From Paracoccus aurantiacus (GTDB lineage: Bacteria > Pseudomonadota > Alphaproteobacteria > Rhodobacterales > Rhodobacteraceae), in assembly GCF_007993065.1 (NCBI RefSeq), contig NZ_VOPL01000001.1, positions 1,054,001 to 1,118,000 of the forward strand: 64,000 nucleotides of DNA, read 5' to 3'. How positions within the stretch are numbered: position 1 is the first letter of the stretch; every line of letters begins with the position of its first letter. The position numbers and the translations under genes were made by a program. The notes under the pieces are model-generated. The model searched no databases, was not told where the DNA came from, and was given only the letters and a program-made list of their open reading frames with translations. Positions 19,378 through 30,250 of this stretch are shown here, one piece after another.

Positions 19378-19405
19378 TTTATACTCAGTTTCCTTCAGTG
19401 AGCAA
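19378..19405 (-). promoter_or_regulatory. Putative sigma70 promoter of the paa operon
   Basis: On the minus strand TTGCTC (19405-19400), a 16-base spacer, then TATAAA (19383-19378). The predicted start near 19371 lies inside the palindrome at 19362-19375. Box assignments are by eye. Confidence 0.55.
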
Positions 19406-19905
19406 ATAGAATGTTCCGAGGACCGGCGGATATCGCAGCCCAGTGCGCTCGCCAGAAGATACCGCGCCACCCCGATGCATTCCAAGCCGCGTTTACGCTC
19501 CATCACATTCGTGAAGAGATCGCGCGGGCAGATCCGCGAATTTTCGCCACAGCGAGCGCGATGCGCGATTGCCATGCCGGAATGTCTAATTCGATCACGC
19601 TTCTTCCCGCGGCCGCAGCGAATATCAGCGTATCTGCCCGTGCCCCGCGGCACCGAATTGCCAATTCCGTCGCGAAACCGAGGCTTTCAGTTTCATCAGA
19701 ATATCCGTTCTGCGCAGCCGTCGTCGAGCTCTCCGCAAGGTTGGCGCGCGTGCTGCATATCAGCTCGGCTCATAAATCGTTGGCGACGCAACCAAGCGCC
19801 CCGATCCTCACAAGGCAGTTTGCTGAAACCTGAGCTTAGGATCAGCCTTCGCCCAAACCGCAAAAGGCGGGCCGCTGCGCGCCTGCGTTCTGGCTGGCAC
19901 ATGCA

Positions 19906-20826
19906 TCAGCGACCGGCCAGTTCTCTGCCTGTCACGCGATTGCGACCGCCATGCTTGCTTTGGTAAAGTTGCTGATCGGCCTGCTCCAGCCATTGGGTCA
20001 TCGGCAAATCCAGCCCGACGCGTCCGCTGACCAGACCGACGCTGATCGACAGCCAATCCGATATTTCGGACCCGGAATGCGGGATCATCATCTCCTGCAC
20101 GTCCTGCCGCATTTTCTCGGCGATATGGATCGCACCTGGCAGGCTGGTCGCGTGAAGGATACAGGCGAACTCCTCGCCACCATATCGCACGCAGATATCA
20201 CGGTCGCGGCGCGTTCCGGCGATCAGGCATTCAGCGACCCGCCGAATGCAGATATCACCGTCGCCGTGCCCGTACAGGTCGTTAAAGCCTTTGAAATAAT
20301 CAATATCGACGAGGATTATCGAGCGCCATTCGTCCCGCTCTGCCTCGCTCAGACGCCGCGAATCCGTTCCGAATGCCGCGTCGAGCATGCGCCGGTTTCC
20401 GAGGCCGGTTAGCGGATCAAGCGTCGCGAGGCTCGCGAGCCTGTCGCGCAGCTGTTTGAGGCCCAAATGATTGTCGATACGGCGCTGCAGCGACGCGGGG
20501 CGGATCGGTTTGGTGAGGTAATCGACCGCCCCAAGAGAAAGGCCCTCGACCTCGCTCTCCACCCCATCGAGGCCCGTTGTGAAGATGATCGGAACATCTG
20601 CTGTCGCCGGGTCCTGCTTGAAGCGGCGGCATGTGTCATATCCATTCATGCCGGGCATGACCACATCAAGCAGTATCAGGTCGGGACGCGATCGCCGCGC
20701 CAGCTCGATCGCCTGCTCGCCCGAGCGGGCGAAAAGAACCTCGTATTCTTCTTCCAGAACGGCACCGATCATCTCGATATTGGCGATCTCGTCATCTACG
20801 ACCATGATTCTCGAACGCTGGGTCAT
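19906..20826 (-). CDS. Response regulator diguanylate cyclase (REC-GGDEF)
   Basis: Makes cyclic-di-GMP under control of a phosphorelay. The receiver spans residues 1-120 with acidic pocket DDE at 11-13, phospho-acceptor Asp54 (LILLDVVMPGMNG) and the Lys in LTKPIRP. The GGDEF domain spans about 135-300 and keeps a complete active site GGEEF. An RxxD inhibitory site (RDRD) sits five residues before it, so product feedback inhibition is expected. It is PleD-like but with one receiver only. Its start overlaps the stop of the hybrid kinase gene as ATGA, so the kinase is the obvious phosphodonor. Confidence 0.95.
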   Translation of the reverse strand: MTQRSRIMVVDDEIANIEMIGAVLEEEYEVLFARSGEQAIELARRSRPDLILLDVVMPGMNGYDTCRRFKQDPATADVPIIFTTGLDGVESEVEGLSLGAVDYLTKPIRPASLQRRIDNHLGLKQLRDRLASLATLDPLTGLGNRRMLDAAFGTDSRRLSEAERDEWRSIILVDIDYFKGFNDLYGHGDGDICIRRVAECLIAGTRRDRDICVRYGGEEFACILHATSLPGAIHIAEKMRQDVQEMMIPHSGSEISDWLSISVGLVSGRVGLDLPMTQWLEQADQQLYQSKHGGRNRVTGRELAGR

Positions 20827-23663
20827 GCCGGAATATCTTTCGGGCCCGTCAGGGCCGCATATCGCTGATCCAGAAGCGACAGCGCCTCGGCGTAATCCAG
20901 CCGGGTCAGGGCGGCACTGATCGCATCAGATGCACGCTCGCTGCCGGTAACGCCCAGTGCCTCCGCGAATTCCTCATAGCCGCGGCGCGCAGAAAGGCTT
21001 TGGCGGTCAACCTGTTCCCGCAAGTTTCGATAAATGACCGTCACGCGATCAAGGTCCACGTGACGATTGCGCGGCGAAGCAGCAGACAGCGCTGTGACAT
21101 TCGCGCCCGAAAGCTGGTCGCCTTCGATCCGCTTTGCGGCCTCACAAGCCTCTTGCAGAGCTTTACGCAGTTTCGGGATCGCATGGATTGCGCCCGCGGG
21201 GTCACGACAGGCGAGCGTGTCGCCGATTGCACGTGCCAGCCCGGCGACCTCTCGAAGTTCCAGTGACGAGGCGACGCCTTTCAGGGCATGAGCAAGATCA
21301 GAGGCCGCTTTCATCTGATCGGCCTCGATATGCCAGGCGATCCGGTCGGCGACGTCACCGTAATCCGACGCGAATCCAAGGATCAGTCGCCGCAGCAGGG
21401 CCTCGTTGCCGTTGACCCGCACCAGCGCTTTGCCGATCTCGAACGGAGGCAGGGTTGCGGGCAAGGACCCCGCAGGGCCGCCCTGTATCGGTGCCGCGGA
21501 AACCTGCTTCGCGGGAGCTTCCACCCACCGCCTGAGCGTCGAGAGGAGAAGCTGCGGATCAATCGGCTTGGCGACGTGATCGTTCATCCCCGCCTCGAGG
21601 CATTGCCGCTTGTCGTCGTCATAGGCGTGAGCCGTCATTGCGATGATCGGAAGCTTGTCGGCCGGAAACCTGGTCCTGATGCGACGAGTTGCCGCAAGCC
21701 CGTCCAGTTCCGGCATCTGGACGTCCATCAGCACCGCGTCATAGGCGATGGTCCCGGCCTCGACCATTTCACAGGCGATGCGACCATTTTCGGCGCAATC
21801 GATTTTCAGCCCCGCGGCGCGAAGGATTTCGCGCGCGATCTCGCGGTTGATCTGATTGTCTTCGACCAGCAGGATGCGTTTTCCGGACAGGTCGCCGGAA
21901 ACCGCAGGCTCGCGCGCCTCACGGGGCGCGGCCTGTTGCGGCTTTGTGTCAAATGAAAGCAGTTTCGTCAGCGTGGCCGACAGGAGATCGGCCTCGACCG
22001 GCTTCGCCACATAGGCGTCGATGCCGAAATTGGCGCCGATCGTCCTGCAATCATCCAGATCGTGGGCAGACATCATCACGACAATGGGCGTGCCCACCGG
22101 CGATTCCGATCTGCGCATCCGGCGTAGGGTTTCGAACCCGTCCATACCGGGCATCTTCCAGTCGATCATAAGCAGTTCGTAGGTCGCGCCGGCCTGCGAC
22201 GCGGATTGCAGGCGTCGCAGCGCATCCGCGCCTGACGAGGCAAGATCGGCCTGGATTCCCCAGCGGGCAAAGATTTCCTGAATGATCTGCCGTGCCGCGG
22301 GATTGTCATCCGCGATCAGCACGCGCAGCGACCTCTGGACGGGCGGTGCGCTGTTGGTCACTGTCACATCTGACGGAACCTTCATTTTTACGGTGAAGCT
22401 GAACGTGCTGCCGGTGCCTTCCTCACTCTCGACATCGATGGAGCCGCCCATCTTCTCGATGATCTGGCGGCAGATCGCGAGGCCGAGTCCCGTCCCGCCA
22501 TAGCGCCGCGTCGTGGATGCATCGGCCTGAACGAACGAGCTGAACAGGGCCTTCTGCTGGTCTGCGGAAATCCCGATGCCGGTATCGCCCACGGAACAGC
22601 AGATCGTCGCGGCCCCGTCGCTTTGGCCAAGAAGCTGCGCCGTGAAGGTGACCGCCCCTTGCTCGGTGAACTTGATTGCGTTGCTCAGCAGATTCAGCAC
22701 GACCTGATTGAAACGCATGTCATCGCAGATCAGCACGTTTGGAATATTCGCGTCGATCCGCACCTCGACCCGCAGACCCTTGGCATGCGCGCTTTCCGAT
22801 ACAAGTTGCAGCTGGCTTTCGACAGCGGATCGCAGGTCGAATTCGCGCGCGTCGAATTCCAGCTTTCCGGCCTCGATTTTCGACAGGTCCAGCACATCGT
22901 TGATAAGGCGCATCAGCGTGTGGCCGGCAGCGCTGATCTTGGCGACCTGATCCTTCTGCCGCGACCCGAGCCCGTCGCGCTGCAGCAGATGCGAGAAGCC
23001 CAGAATGGCGTTGATCGGGGTGCGCAGCTCGTGGCTCATATTGGCGAGGAACAGGCTTTTCGCCCGGTTTGCGGCCTCGGCCTCCTGGGTGCGTTCTTCC
23101 AGCGCCTCGCCATTGCGAACCAGATCGCTGCTCAGCCGCGACATGCGCCGGAATGTCTGGCGCACCTTGCCCACCACCCAGACCAGCACGACCATCTGGA
23201 AAATGACGATCACCGCATGAAGAAGCACGCGCGCCAGATCGCCAGAGCCGGGAAACACCGCATAAGGAAGCAGATAAAGCAGCAGCAGGTGATGCAGCGC
23301 CGTAACGATTGCCCCAAGAAACATCTGCGCGCGGTCGAACCAGGCGATGTTCAGCGCCAGGACCGCAAAGAAATACATATGCATGTCCATCTGCCACGGA
23401 TGACCCGCAAACAGGACAAGCAGGAATGCCGGCTCTGCGACCAGCGCGACGGTTGCCAGATTGCGCGTCACTGGCGCATTGCCGTATCGCCAGTGAACCA
23501 CTTGATAGGCCAGTGCGATTGTCGCAGCGATCAGCATCGCCTCGGGCACCGGCATGGCCTTGTTCCACAGCGCCGCAAGCGCCATGACAGGCACATGCGC
23601 CCAGAACAGCCAGACGAGAAGTGCTCCATAACCGGCGCGCAGTGTTTCAAGTTCGACTTTCAT
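20823..23663 (-). CDS. Hybrid sensor histidine kinase (membrane sensor-HisKA-HATPase-REC-REC-HPt)
   Basis: A 946-residue inner-membrane phosphorelay protein. Residues 1-165 hold about five to six hydrophobic helices with conserved His residues (WQMDMHMYFFA, TALHHLLLLYLLP). Then come HisKA with phospho-acceptor His211 (NMSHELRTP), the HATPase_c domain (GDTGIGIS, GGTGLGLAICRQII), receiver 1 (MIDWKMPGMDGFE), receiver 2 (LMDVQMPELDGLAA) and a C-terminal HPt domain (DLAHALKGVASSLEL). I start at 23663, where the ATG overlaps the upstream gene stop as ATGA. The downstream REC-GGDEF gene overlaps in the same way. Confidence 0.94.
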   Translation of the reverse strand: MKVELETLRAGYGALLVWLFWAHVPVMALAALWNKAMPVPEAMLIAATIALAYQVVHWRYGNAPVTRNLATVALVAEPAFLLVLFAGHPWQMDMHMYFFAVLALNIAWFDRAQMFLGAIVTALHHLLLLYLLPYAVFPGSGDLARVLLHAVIVIFQMVVLVWVVGKVRQTFRRMSRLSSDLVRNGEALEERTQEAEAANRAKSLFLANMSHELRTPINAILGFSHLLQRDGLGSRQKDQVAKISAAGHTLMRLINDVLDLSKIEAGKLEFDAREFDLRSAVESQLQLVSESAHAKGLRVEVRIDANIPNVLICDDMRFNQVVLNLLSNAIKFTEQGAVTFTAQLLGQSDGAATICCSVGDTGIGISADQQKALFSSFVQADASTTRRYGGTGLGLAICRQIIEKMGGSIDVESEEGTGSTFSFTVKMKVPSDVTVTNSAPPVQRSLRVLIADDNPAARQIIQEIFARWGIQADLASSGADALRRLQSASQAGATYELLMIDWKMPGMDGFETLRRMRRSESPVGTPIVVMMSAHDLDDCRTIGANFGIDAYVAKPVEADLLSATLTKLLSFDTKPQQAAPREAREPAVSGDLSGKRILLVEDNQINREIAREILRAAGLKIDCAENGRIACEMVEAGTIAYDAVLMDVQMPELDGLAATRRIRTRFPADKLPIIAMTAHAYDDDKRQCLEAGMNDHVAKPIDPQLLLSTLRRWVEAPAKQVSAAPIQGGPAGSLPATLPPFEIGKALVRVNGNEALLRRLILGFASDYGDVADRIAWHIEADQMKAASDLAHALKGVASSLELREVAGLARAIGDTLACRDPAGAIHAIPKLRKALQEACEAAKRIEGDQLSGANVTALSAASPRNRHVDLDRVTVIYRNLREQVDRQSLSARRGYEEFAEALGVTGSERASDAISAALTRLDYAEALSLLDQRYAALTGPKDIPA

Positions 23664-24037
23664 TTCGCCACCTCCGCAGGGGCAGAACCGCAGCCCCAGA
23701 AGGCTGGCGAGGGAATGACCAGCCATGCGCCCAGCGCACGCAGTTCGGTCGGGAAATCGGGGGAATCTGCAAGCGCAATGGCGATATTCGGCAGCCCACC
23801 AGCGGCGGTGATCCCGCCGCCCGCCTGCCAGACCATGTCAAGAAGCGCGGCCCGACCCTGCCAGGGTGCGGCCACGACAAGATATTGGCCCATCCCGCCG
23901 GTTGCGGACAGTTTCAGCCCCAGAAGCACGGCGAAACAGATGACCGCGAACAATCCGGCCGGCAGATAGTCAATCGCCCGCGTCTGATCGTGCCCAGGCC
24001 GCACATCCCGTCGCGCTGACGAGCAGAGGACCACCAT
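23660..24037 (-). CDS. Small single-pass membrane protein upstream of the hybrid kinase
   Basis: A 125-residue protein with a basic N-terminus, one transmembrane helix at about residues 25-42 (LPAGLFAVICFAVLLGLK) and an extracytoplasmic part rich in Gly and Ala containing GGMGQYLVVAAPW and WLVIPSPAFWGCG. A single Cys near the end is notable. The ATG at 24037 follows GGAAAG. Its stop overlaps the kinase start, so the two are probably translated together. A periplasmic accessory or ligand-sensing partner of the kinase is a reasonable guess, but no domain supports it. Confidence 0.78.
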   Translation of the reverse strand: MVVLCSSARRDVRPGHDQTRAIDYLPAGLFAVICFAVLLGLKLSATGGMGQYLVVAAPWQGRAALLDMVWQAGGGITAAGGLPNIAIALADSPDFPTELRALGAWLVIPSPAFWGCGSAPAEVAK

Positions 24038-24196
24038 GTCTTTCCATCCCCGCTACAAAAAAACCGCATCCGAGACTGCGATCCATAACCAGGATAGATA
24101 ATCAAATGGTTAGCCGACGAGCGTATAACGCTAAGCTTTTTAACGATCCGCTCGGCGAAAAGCCGGTTCAGAGAAAACACTTCATGCAGGCGCACG

Positions 24197-24225
24197 AAAA
24201 AAGCGGGCCGTGGCGCGGCCCGCTT
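24197..24225 (-). terminator. Intrinsic terminator of guaB
   Basis: Nine-base GC stem (AGCGGGCCG / CGGCCCGCT) with a five-base loop. On the minus strand it is followed by six Ts, 22 bases after the guaB stop. Confidence 0.9.
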
Positions 24226-24246
24226 CGGAGGTCGGTCCCCGAGCGC

Positions 24247-26110
<1,864 letters not shown>

Positions 26111-27247
26111 ATGAAAAAGACACTCACAAGCGCCGCCGCACTTCTGCTGACCGCCGCCCCGGTCTTCGCGGCCGGAATCGAACGCTCGACCCAATCGATC
26201 GGCATCCTGTTCGAAGAAGGCAACTATGTCGAAACCGGCCTTCAGATGACGAAGCCCGATGTCAGCGGCAAGGACCTCGCCATCTATGGCGGCCGCGAAA
26301 CCGGCAACGTCGCCGACGATTTCAACGTGCTGACCTTCGGCTACAAGCATCAGTTCACCGACCAGATCTCGGCCGCCCTGATTATCGAACACCCCTACGG
26401 CGCCGATATTGCCTATGGCGATGTCGACCCGACCTCGCTGACCAAGGGTTCGGTCATGCTGGGCGGAACCAAGGCGAATGTCGAAAGCGCCATGATCTCG
26501 GTGATCGGACGCTACAAGTTCAACGAGAGCTGGGGCGTGCATGCCGGTCTGCGCTCGTCCAAGGCATCGGGCGACATCCGCCTGCAGGGCGCGGCCTATT
26601 CGACGCTGTCAGGCTATCGTGCCAAACTGGCCGATGACACGGCGGTCGGCTGGCTGGCCGGTGTCTCGTGGGAACGTCCCGACATCGCGGCCCGCGTCGC
26701 GCTGACCTATTACTCCGATATCGACCACGAATTCGACACCAAGGAATTCTTTGGCGCGGTTCAGGTCGCCGAAGGCACGACAGACGTCACGACGCCGTCC
26801 ATGCTGGCGCTCGACTTCCAGACCGGCGTTGCACCCGACACGCTCGTCTTCGGTCAGATCCGCCGCACCTACTGGTCTGACTTCAAGGTGATCCCGACGC
26901 TTTTCGGCACTTACGTTCCTGACGGGCTTGTCAGCCTCGATGATACGACAACTTACACGCTCGGCGTCGGCCGCAAGTTTACCGAAAACTGGTCGGGCAC
27001 CGTCGCCTTCACCTACGAACCCGAGGGCGACAGCGATCTCATCTCGCCGCTGGCACCGACCAATGGCCGCAAGGCGATCACCGTCGCGGGCATCTATACC
27101 ATGGACAACTGGAAGTTCACCGCCGGTGTCAACTACACCAAGCTGGGCGATGCCAAGGCCGAAACCGGCACCCCGGATCAGGCCCGCGCCGAAATGGAAG
27201 ATAACGACGCCGTCAGCCTTGGGCTGCGGGTCGGTTATCGCTTCTGA
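26111..27247 (+). CDS. FadL/OMPP1-family outer-membrane beta-barrel protein
   Basis: A 378-residue exported protein with a cleavable signal peptide (MKKTLTSAAALLLTAAPVFA, cleavage after AFA-like FAA) and alternating beta-strand composition ending in ...VGYRF, the C-terminal Phe expected for BAM-dependent insertion. The fold wording (NVLTFGYKHQFTDQISAAL, TYTLGVGRKFTENWSGTVAF) resembles the FadL long-chain hydrophobic-compound transporter family. Substrate is unknown; uptake of fatty acids or aromatics would fit the catabolic genes around. Strong AGGGAGGA ribosome site. Confidence 0.85.
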   Translation: MKKTLTSAAALLLTAAPVFAAGIERSTQSIGILFEEGNYVETGLQMTKPDVSGKDLAIYGGRETGNVADDFNVLTFGYKHQFTDQISAALIIEHPYGADIAYGDVDPTSLTKGSVMLGGTKANVESAMISVIGRYKFNESWGVHAGLRSSKASGDIRLQGAAYSTLSGYRAKLADDTAVGWLAGVSWERPDIAARVALTYYSDIDHEFDTKEFFGAVQVAEGTTDVTTPSMLALDFQTGVAPDTLVFGQIRRTYWSDFKVIPTLFGTYVPDGLVSLDDTTTYTLGVGRKFTENWSGTVAFTYEPEGDSDLISPLAPTNGRKAITVAGIYTMDNWKFTAGVNYTKLGDAKAETGTPDQARAEMEDNDAVSLGLRVGYRF

Positions 27248-27270
27248 TCGCGCTTTCGCCACCAGATCGG

Positions 27271-27295
27271 AAAGCCCCGCATTTCGCGGGGCTTT
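27271..27295 (+). terminator. Intrinsic terminator after the FadL-like gene
   Basis: Ten-base stem (AAAGCCCCGC / GCGGGGCTTT) with a five-base loop and a TTTT tail, 24 bases after the stop codon. Confidence 0.9.
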
Positions 27296-27344
27296 TCTAT
27301 TGCGGCGCCGCTGCCTAGATTGCGCCGGTCAGGATGGAGAGGCC

Positions 27345-28220
27345 ATGATCTACGCAACCGGACAGGATTGGTTGGCAAGCCCGCGCAAGCGCGTGCTGTT
27401 CTTCGGCATGTCCGGCCTTGGCAAGACGCATCTGTCGAACATGCTGCGCGCGTCTGGCGACTGGTTCCATTACAGCATCGATTACCGCATCGGCACCCGC
27501 TATATGGGCGAGCTGATCGCAGACAACTTCAAGCGCGAGGCGATGAAGGTCCCCTTCCTGCGCGAGCTTCTGTTGTCCGACAGCGTCTATATCGGCAGCA
27601 ACATCACCTTCGACAATCTGTCGCCCTTGTCCACATATCTGGGCAAGCCGGGCAGCGAAACACGCGGCGGCCTGCCCTTCGACGAATACCTGAAGCGCCA
27701 GCGCGAGCATGAGAAGGCGGAAATCGCCTCGCTTCTGGACACGCCGCATTTCATCACCCGCGCGACCGAAATCTACCGCCTGCCGCATTTCGTCTGCGAC
27801 AGCGGCGGTTCCATCTGCGAGGTCGTGGACCCCGAAAATCCCGCCGACCCGGTCCTGTCCACGCTGGAAAAGCACCTGCTGATGGTCTGGATCAAGGGGA
27901 CAGACGCACATACCGAAGAACTCGTCCGCCGCTTCGACCGCGCGCCCAAGCCGATGTATTATCAAGCGGAATTTCTCGACGGCGCATGGCGCGCCTACCG
28001 GATTGAAAAGGGCCTGCGCGAAGATCAGGTCGATCCCGACGACTTCATCCGCTGGACCTATGCCCGCGCGTTGGCCCACCGCCAGCCCCGCTATGCCGCG
28101 ATGGCCCGGCGCGGCGTGACGATCACCGCCGACGAAGTCGGCAACGTGCGCAATCCCGCAGATCTCGACCGGCTGATCGCGAAAGCCATCGACCGCCAGA
28201 AAAACACCAAGGAAGCCTGA
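27345..28220 (+). CDS. P-loop ATPase/kinase-like protein coupled to metA
   Basis: A 291-residue soluble protein with a Walker A motif [13 protein letters not shown] near residue 25. A Walker B-like element is not obvious; DSVYIGSNI and [13 protein letters not shown] are conserved-looking segments. It is not a transporter subunit. Only one base separates its stop from the metA start, so the two are almost certainly one operon. I do not know a function; nucleotide-dependent control or chemistry linked to methionine synthesis is speculative. The ATG at 27345 follows GGAGAGG; the in-frame reading further upstream belongs to the antisense-like tail of the porin gene. Confidence 0.8.
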   Translation: MIYATGQDWLASPRKRVLFFGMSGLGKTHLSNMLRASGDWFHYSIDYRIGTRYMGELIADNFKREAMKVPFLRELLLSDSVYIGSNITFDNLSPLSTYLGKPGSETRGGLPFDEYLKRQREHEKAEIASLLDTPHFITRATEIYRLPHFVCDSGGSICEVVDPENPADPVLSTLEKHLLMVWIKGTDAHTEELVRRFDRAPKPMYYQAEFLDGAWRAYRIEKGLREDQVDPDDFIRWTYARALAHRQPRYAAMARRGVTITADEVGNVRNPADLDRLIAKAIDRQKNTKEA

Positions 28221-28221
28221 A

Positions 28222-29145
28222 ATGCCCATTACGCTGCCCAATGACCTGCCCGCCTTCGACATCCTGTCGGATGAAGGCGTCATGGTCATGTCGCCGGGCC
28301 GCGCGGCGATGCAGGATATCCGGCCCCTGCGGATCGGGCTTCTGAACCTGATGCCGAAGAAGATTCAGACCGAAAACCAGTTTGCCCGCCTGATCGGGGC
28401 AACGCCGCTGCAGATCGACTTTCAGCTGATCCGCATGTCGGACCATGAAAGCCGCAATACCGCAGCCGATCACATGCAGTCCTTTTATCGCAAGTTTTCG
28501 GATGTCGAGGCCACGGGCGAGAAGTTCGACGGCCTTGTCATCACCGGCGCGCCCATCGAACAGCTTCCCTTCGAGGAGGTAACCTATTGGGACGAACTGA
28601 GCCGCGTCTTCGACTGGACGCAGACCCATGTTCATTCCACCTTCGGCGTCTGCTGGGGGGCGATGGCCATGGCCTGGCACTTCCACGGATTGCCGAAACA
28701 CGACCTGCCCGCCAAGGCCTTCGGCTGCTTCCGCCACGAAAACCGCCAGCCGGCATCGCCGTTCCTGCGCGGATTTTCCGACGATCTGCTGATCCCGGTC
28801 AGCCGCTGGACAGAAGTCCGCGCAGCCGATGTGGACGACCGCCCGGCACTGACCACGCTGCTTGCCTCGGACGAGGTCGGCCCGTGTCTTCTGCAGGACG
28901 AGGGGCATCGCGCGCTCTATGTATTCAACCACTTCGAATATGATTCAACGACGCTGAAGGACGAATATGATCGCGATGTCGAGGCGGGAAAGTCCATCGC
29001 CGTCCCGGTGAATTACTATCCCGACGACGACCCCGCGCGCCCGCCTTCCAACCGCTGGCGCAGTCACGCGCATCTGCTTTACGGCAACTGGATCAACGAG
29101 ATCTACCAGACGACCGAATACGACATTTCGAAGATCGGGACCTGA
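28222..29145 (+). CDS. metA: Homoserine O-acyltransferase MetA (probably acetyl-CoA-using)
   Basis: Acylates homoserine at the first committed step of methionine synthesis. The 307 residues keep [16 protein letters not shown], the catalytic Cys144 in [12 protein letters not shown] and the His of [17 protein letters not shown]. At the acyl-CoA specificity position this protein reads GAPIEQ (Glu113) where E. coli MetA has GAPLG (Gly111). Structural work on MetA links Glu there to acetyl-CoA and Gly to succinyl-CoA, so acetylhomoserine is the likely product despite the succinyltransferase family name. Confidence 0.93.
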   Translation: MPITLPNDLPAFDILSDEGVMVMSPGRAAMQDIRPLRIGLLNLMPKKIQTENQFARLIGATPLQIDFQLIRMSDHESRNTAADHMQSFYRKFSDVEATGEKFDGLVITGAPIEQLPFEEVTYWDELSRVFDWTQTHVHSTFGVCWGAMAMAWHFHGLPKHDLPAKAFGCFRHENRQPASPFLRGFSDDLLIPVSRWTEVRAADVDDRPALTTLLASDEVGPCLLQDEGHRALYVFNHFEYDSTTLKDEYDRDVEAGKSIAVPVNYYPDDDPARPPSNRWRSHAHLLYGNWINEIYQTTEYDISKIGT

Positions 29146-29217
29146 CAAAGCCCCGTCACGCCCCTTTTCAGCGCGCGCGCCGGGCCGCATAGTCGGCCAA
29201 GTTCACGGAGTTTACGC

Positions 29218-30111
29218 ATGGCCAAATCCAGCAAATCCCCACACCCCCTGCCCTATGTTGGCGAGATCACGCGCTTTTTCGAAGAAAAGGCCCCGAAGGA
29301 TATCCGAAAGGCCATCGAAAAGGCCGGCAAGGACGATATCCTGGACGCGTCCTATCCCTATGAAGAAGAGATGGACAAGGACGATTACGAAAAGCAGATG
29401 GAGAAGCTTCAGGCCGAGCTGGTGAAGATGATGCATGACATCTCTGTCACCGGCAAGCGCGTGGTCGTGGTGTTCGAAGGCCGCGATGCGGCAGGCAAAG
29501 GCGGCACCATCGAACGTGTGCGCGAAAACCTCAATCCGCGCTCTGCCTATATCGTGGCCCTTCCGAAGCCGTCCGAACGCGAATCCGACCAGTGGTATTT
29601 CCAGCGCTATATCGACTGGCTGCCTGCCAAGGGCGAAATCGCGCTGTTCGACCGAAGCTGGTATAACCGCGGCGTGGTCGAACGTGTTTTCGGCTTTTCG
29701 AACGAGGATCAGCGGGTCAAGTTCTTCCGCCAGCTTCCCGCCTTCGAAGGCATGCTGGTCGATGACGGCCTGATCCTTGTGAAGCTGTGGCTGAATGTCG
29801 GTCGCGCCGAACAGCTCAAGCGCTTTCTCGACCGTGAAAAGGACCCGCTGAAGCAGTGGAAGCTGTCCTCCATCGACGTCGAGGGGCTGGGCAAATGGGA
29901 CGAATACACCAAGGCGATCAAGGACACGCTGAAACGGTCGGATATCAAGCCCGCGCCCTGGACGGTCATCCGCTCCGATGACAAGAAGCGCGCCCGCATC
30001 GCCGCGATCCAGACGATCCTGAATGCCGTCGATTACGCGGGCAAGGACAAAAAGGCCATCGGCACCCGCGACCCCAAGATCGCTGGCGGGGCAGAGCTTC
30101 TGGACAGGTGA
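29218..30111 (+). CDS. ppk2: Polyphosphate kinase 2
   Basis: Transfers phosphate between polyphosphate and nucleotides. At 297 residues this is the single-domain class I type, which mainly makes NTP from NDP. Walker A is [16 protein letters not shown] near residue 90, and Walker B is [18 protein letters not shown] near 145. An acidic helical N-terminus (residues 1-65) precedes the catalytic core. It lies 72 bases after metA on the same strand with its own GGAG site, so it may be read through from the P-loop/metA unit or have its own promoter. Confidence 0.95.
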   Translation: MAKSSKSPHPLPYVGEITRFFEEKAPKDIRKAIEKAGKDDILDASYPYEEEMDKDDYEKQMEKLQAELVKMMHDISVTGKRVVVVFEGRDAAGKGGTIERVRENLNPRSAYIVALPKPSERESDQWYFQRYIDWLPAKGEIALFDRSWYNRGVVERVFGFSNEDQRVKFFRQLPAFEGMLVDDGLILVKLWLNVGRAEQLKRFLDREKDPLKQWKLSSIDVEGLGKWDEYTKAIKDTLKRSDIKPAPWTVIRSDDKKRARIAAIQTILNAVDYAGKDKKAIGTRDPKIAGGAELLDR

Positions 30112-30131
30112 TGCTGCGCGCGCTGCTGGCC

Positions 30132-30156
30132 TGCCTGTCTGCCGGGCAGACAGGCA
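30132..30156. repeat. 25-base perfect palindrome after ppk2
   Basis: TGCCTGTCTGCC-G-GGCAGACAGGCA, starting 21 bases after the ppk2 stop. It could fold as a terminator hairpin for ppk2, but there is no T-run and no natural loop. A dyad-binding regulator site for the following gene is the alternative. Confidence 0.6.
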
Positions 30157-30250
30157 TCGCGCAGATCGTGCAGACAGCCATTTTACTTGCGCGCTTTTCG
30201 GGCAGCCGCTAGCGTCGGCAGGCTGAAACTCAACCGAAAGGCCATCGCAT

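Larger units (their letters stand above)
19315..19905. other. 591-base gap between paaJ and the diguanylate cyclase gene
   Basis: The first 90 bases hold the paa promoter and operator. The remaining 500 bases contain open frames on both strands (19411-19833 plus, 19375-19653 minus), but their products are arginine-rich with no recognisable domain and there is no ribosome site. This is where a divergent paaR would be expected, and none can be read. A decayed gene is possible but cannot be shown. Confidence 0.55.

Noticed and set aside
19313-19966. Possible divergent regulator (decayed paaR) opposite the paa operon
   Set aside because: No helix-turn-helix or TetR-like segment could be read in any frame, so a pseudogene call is not supported.
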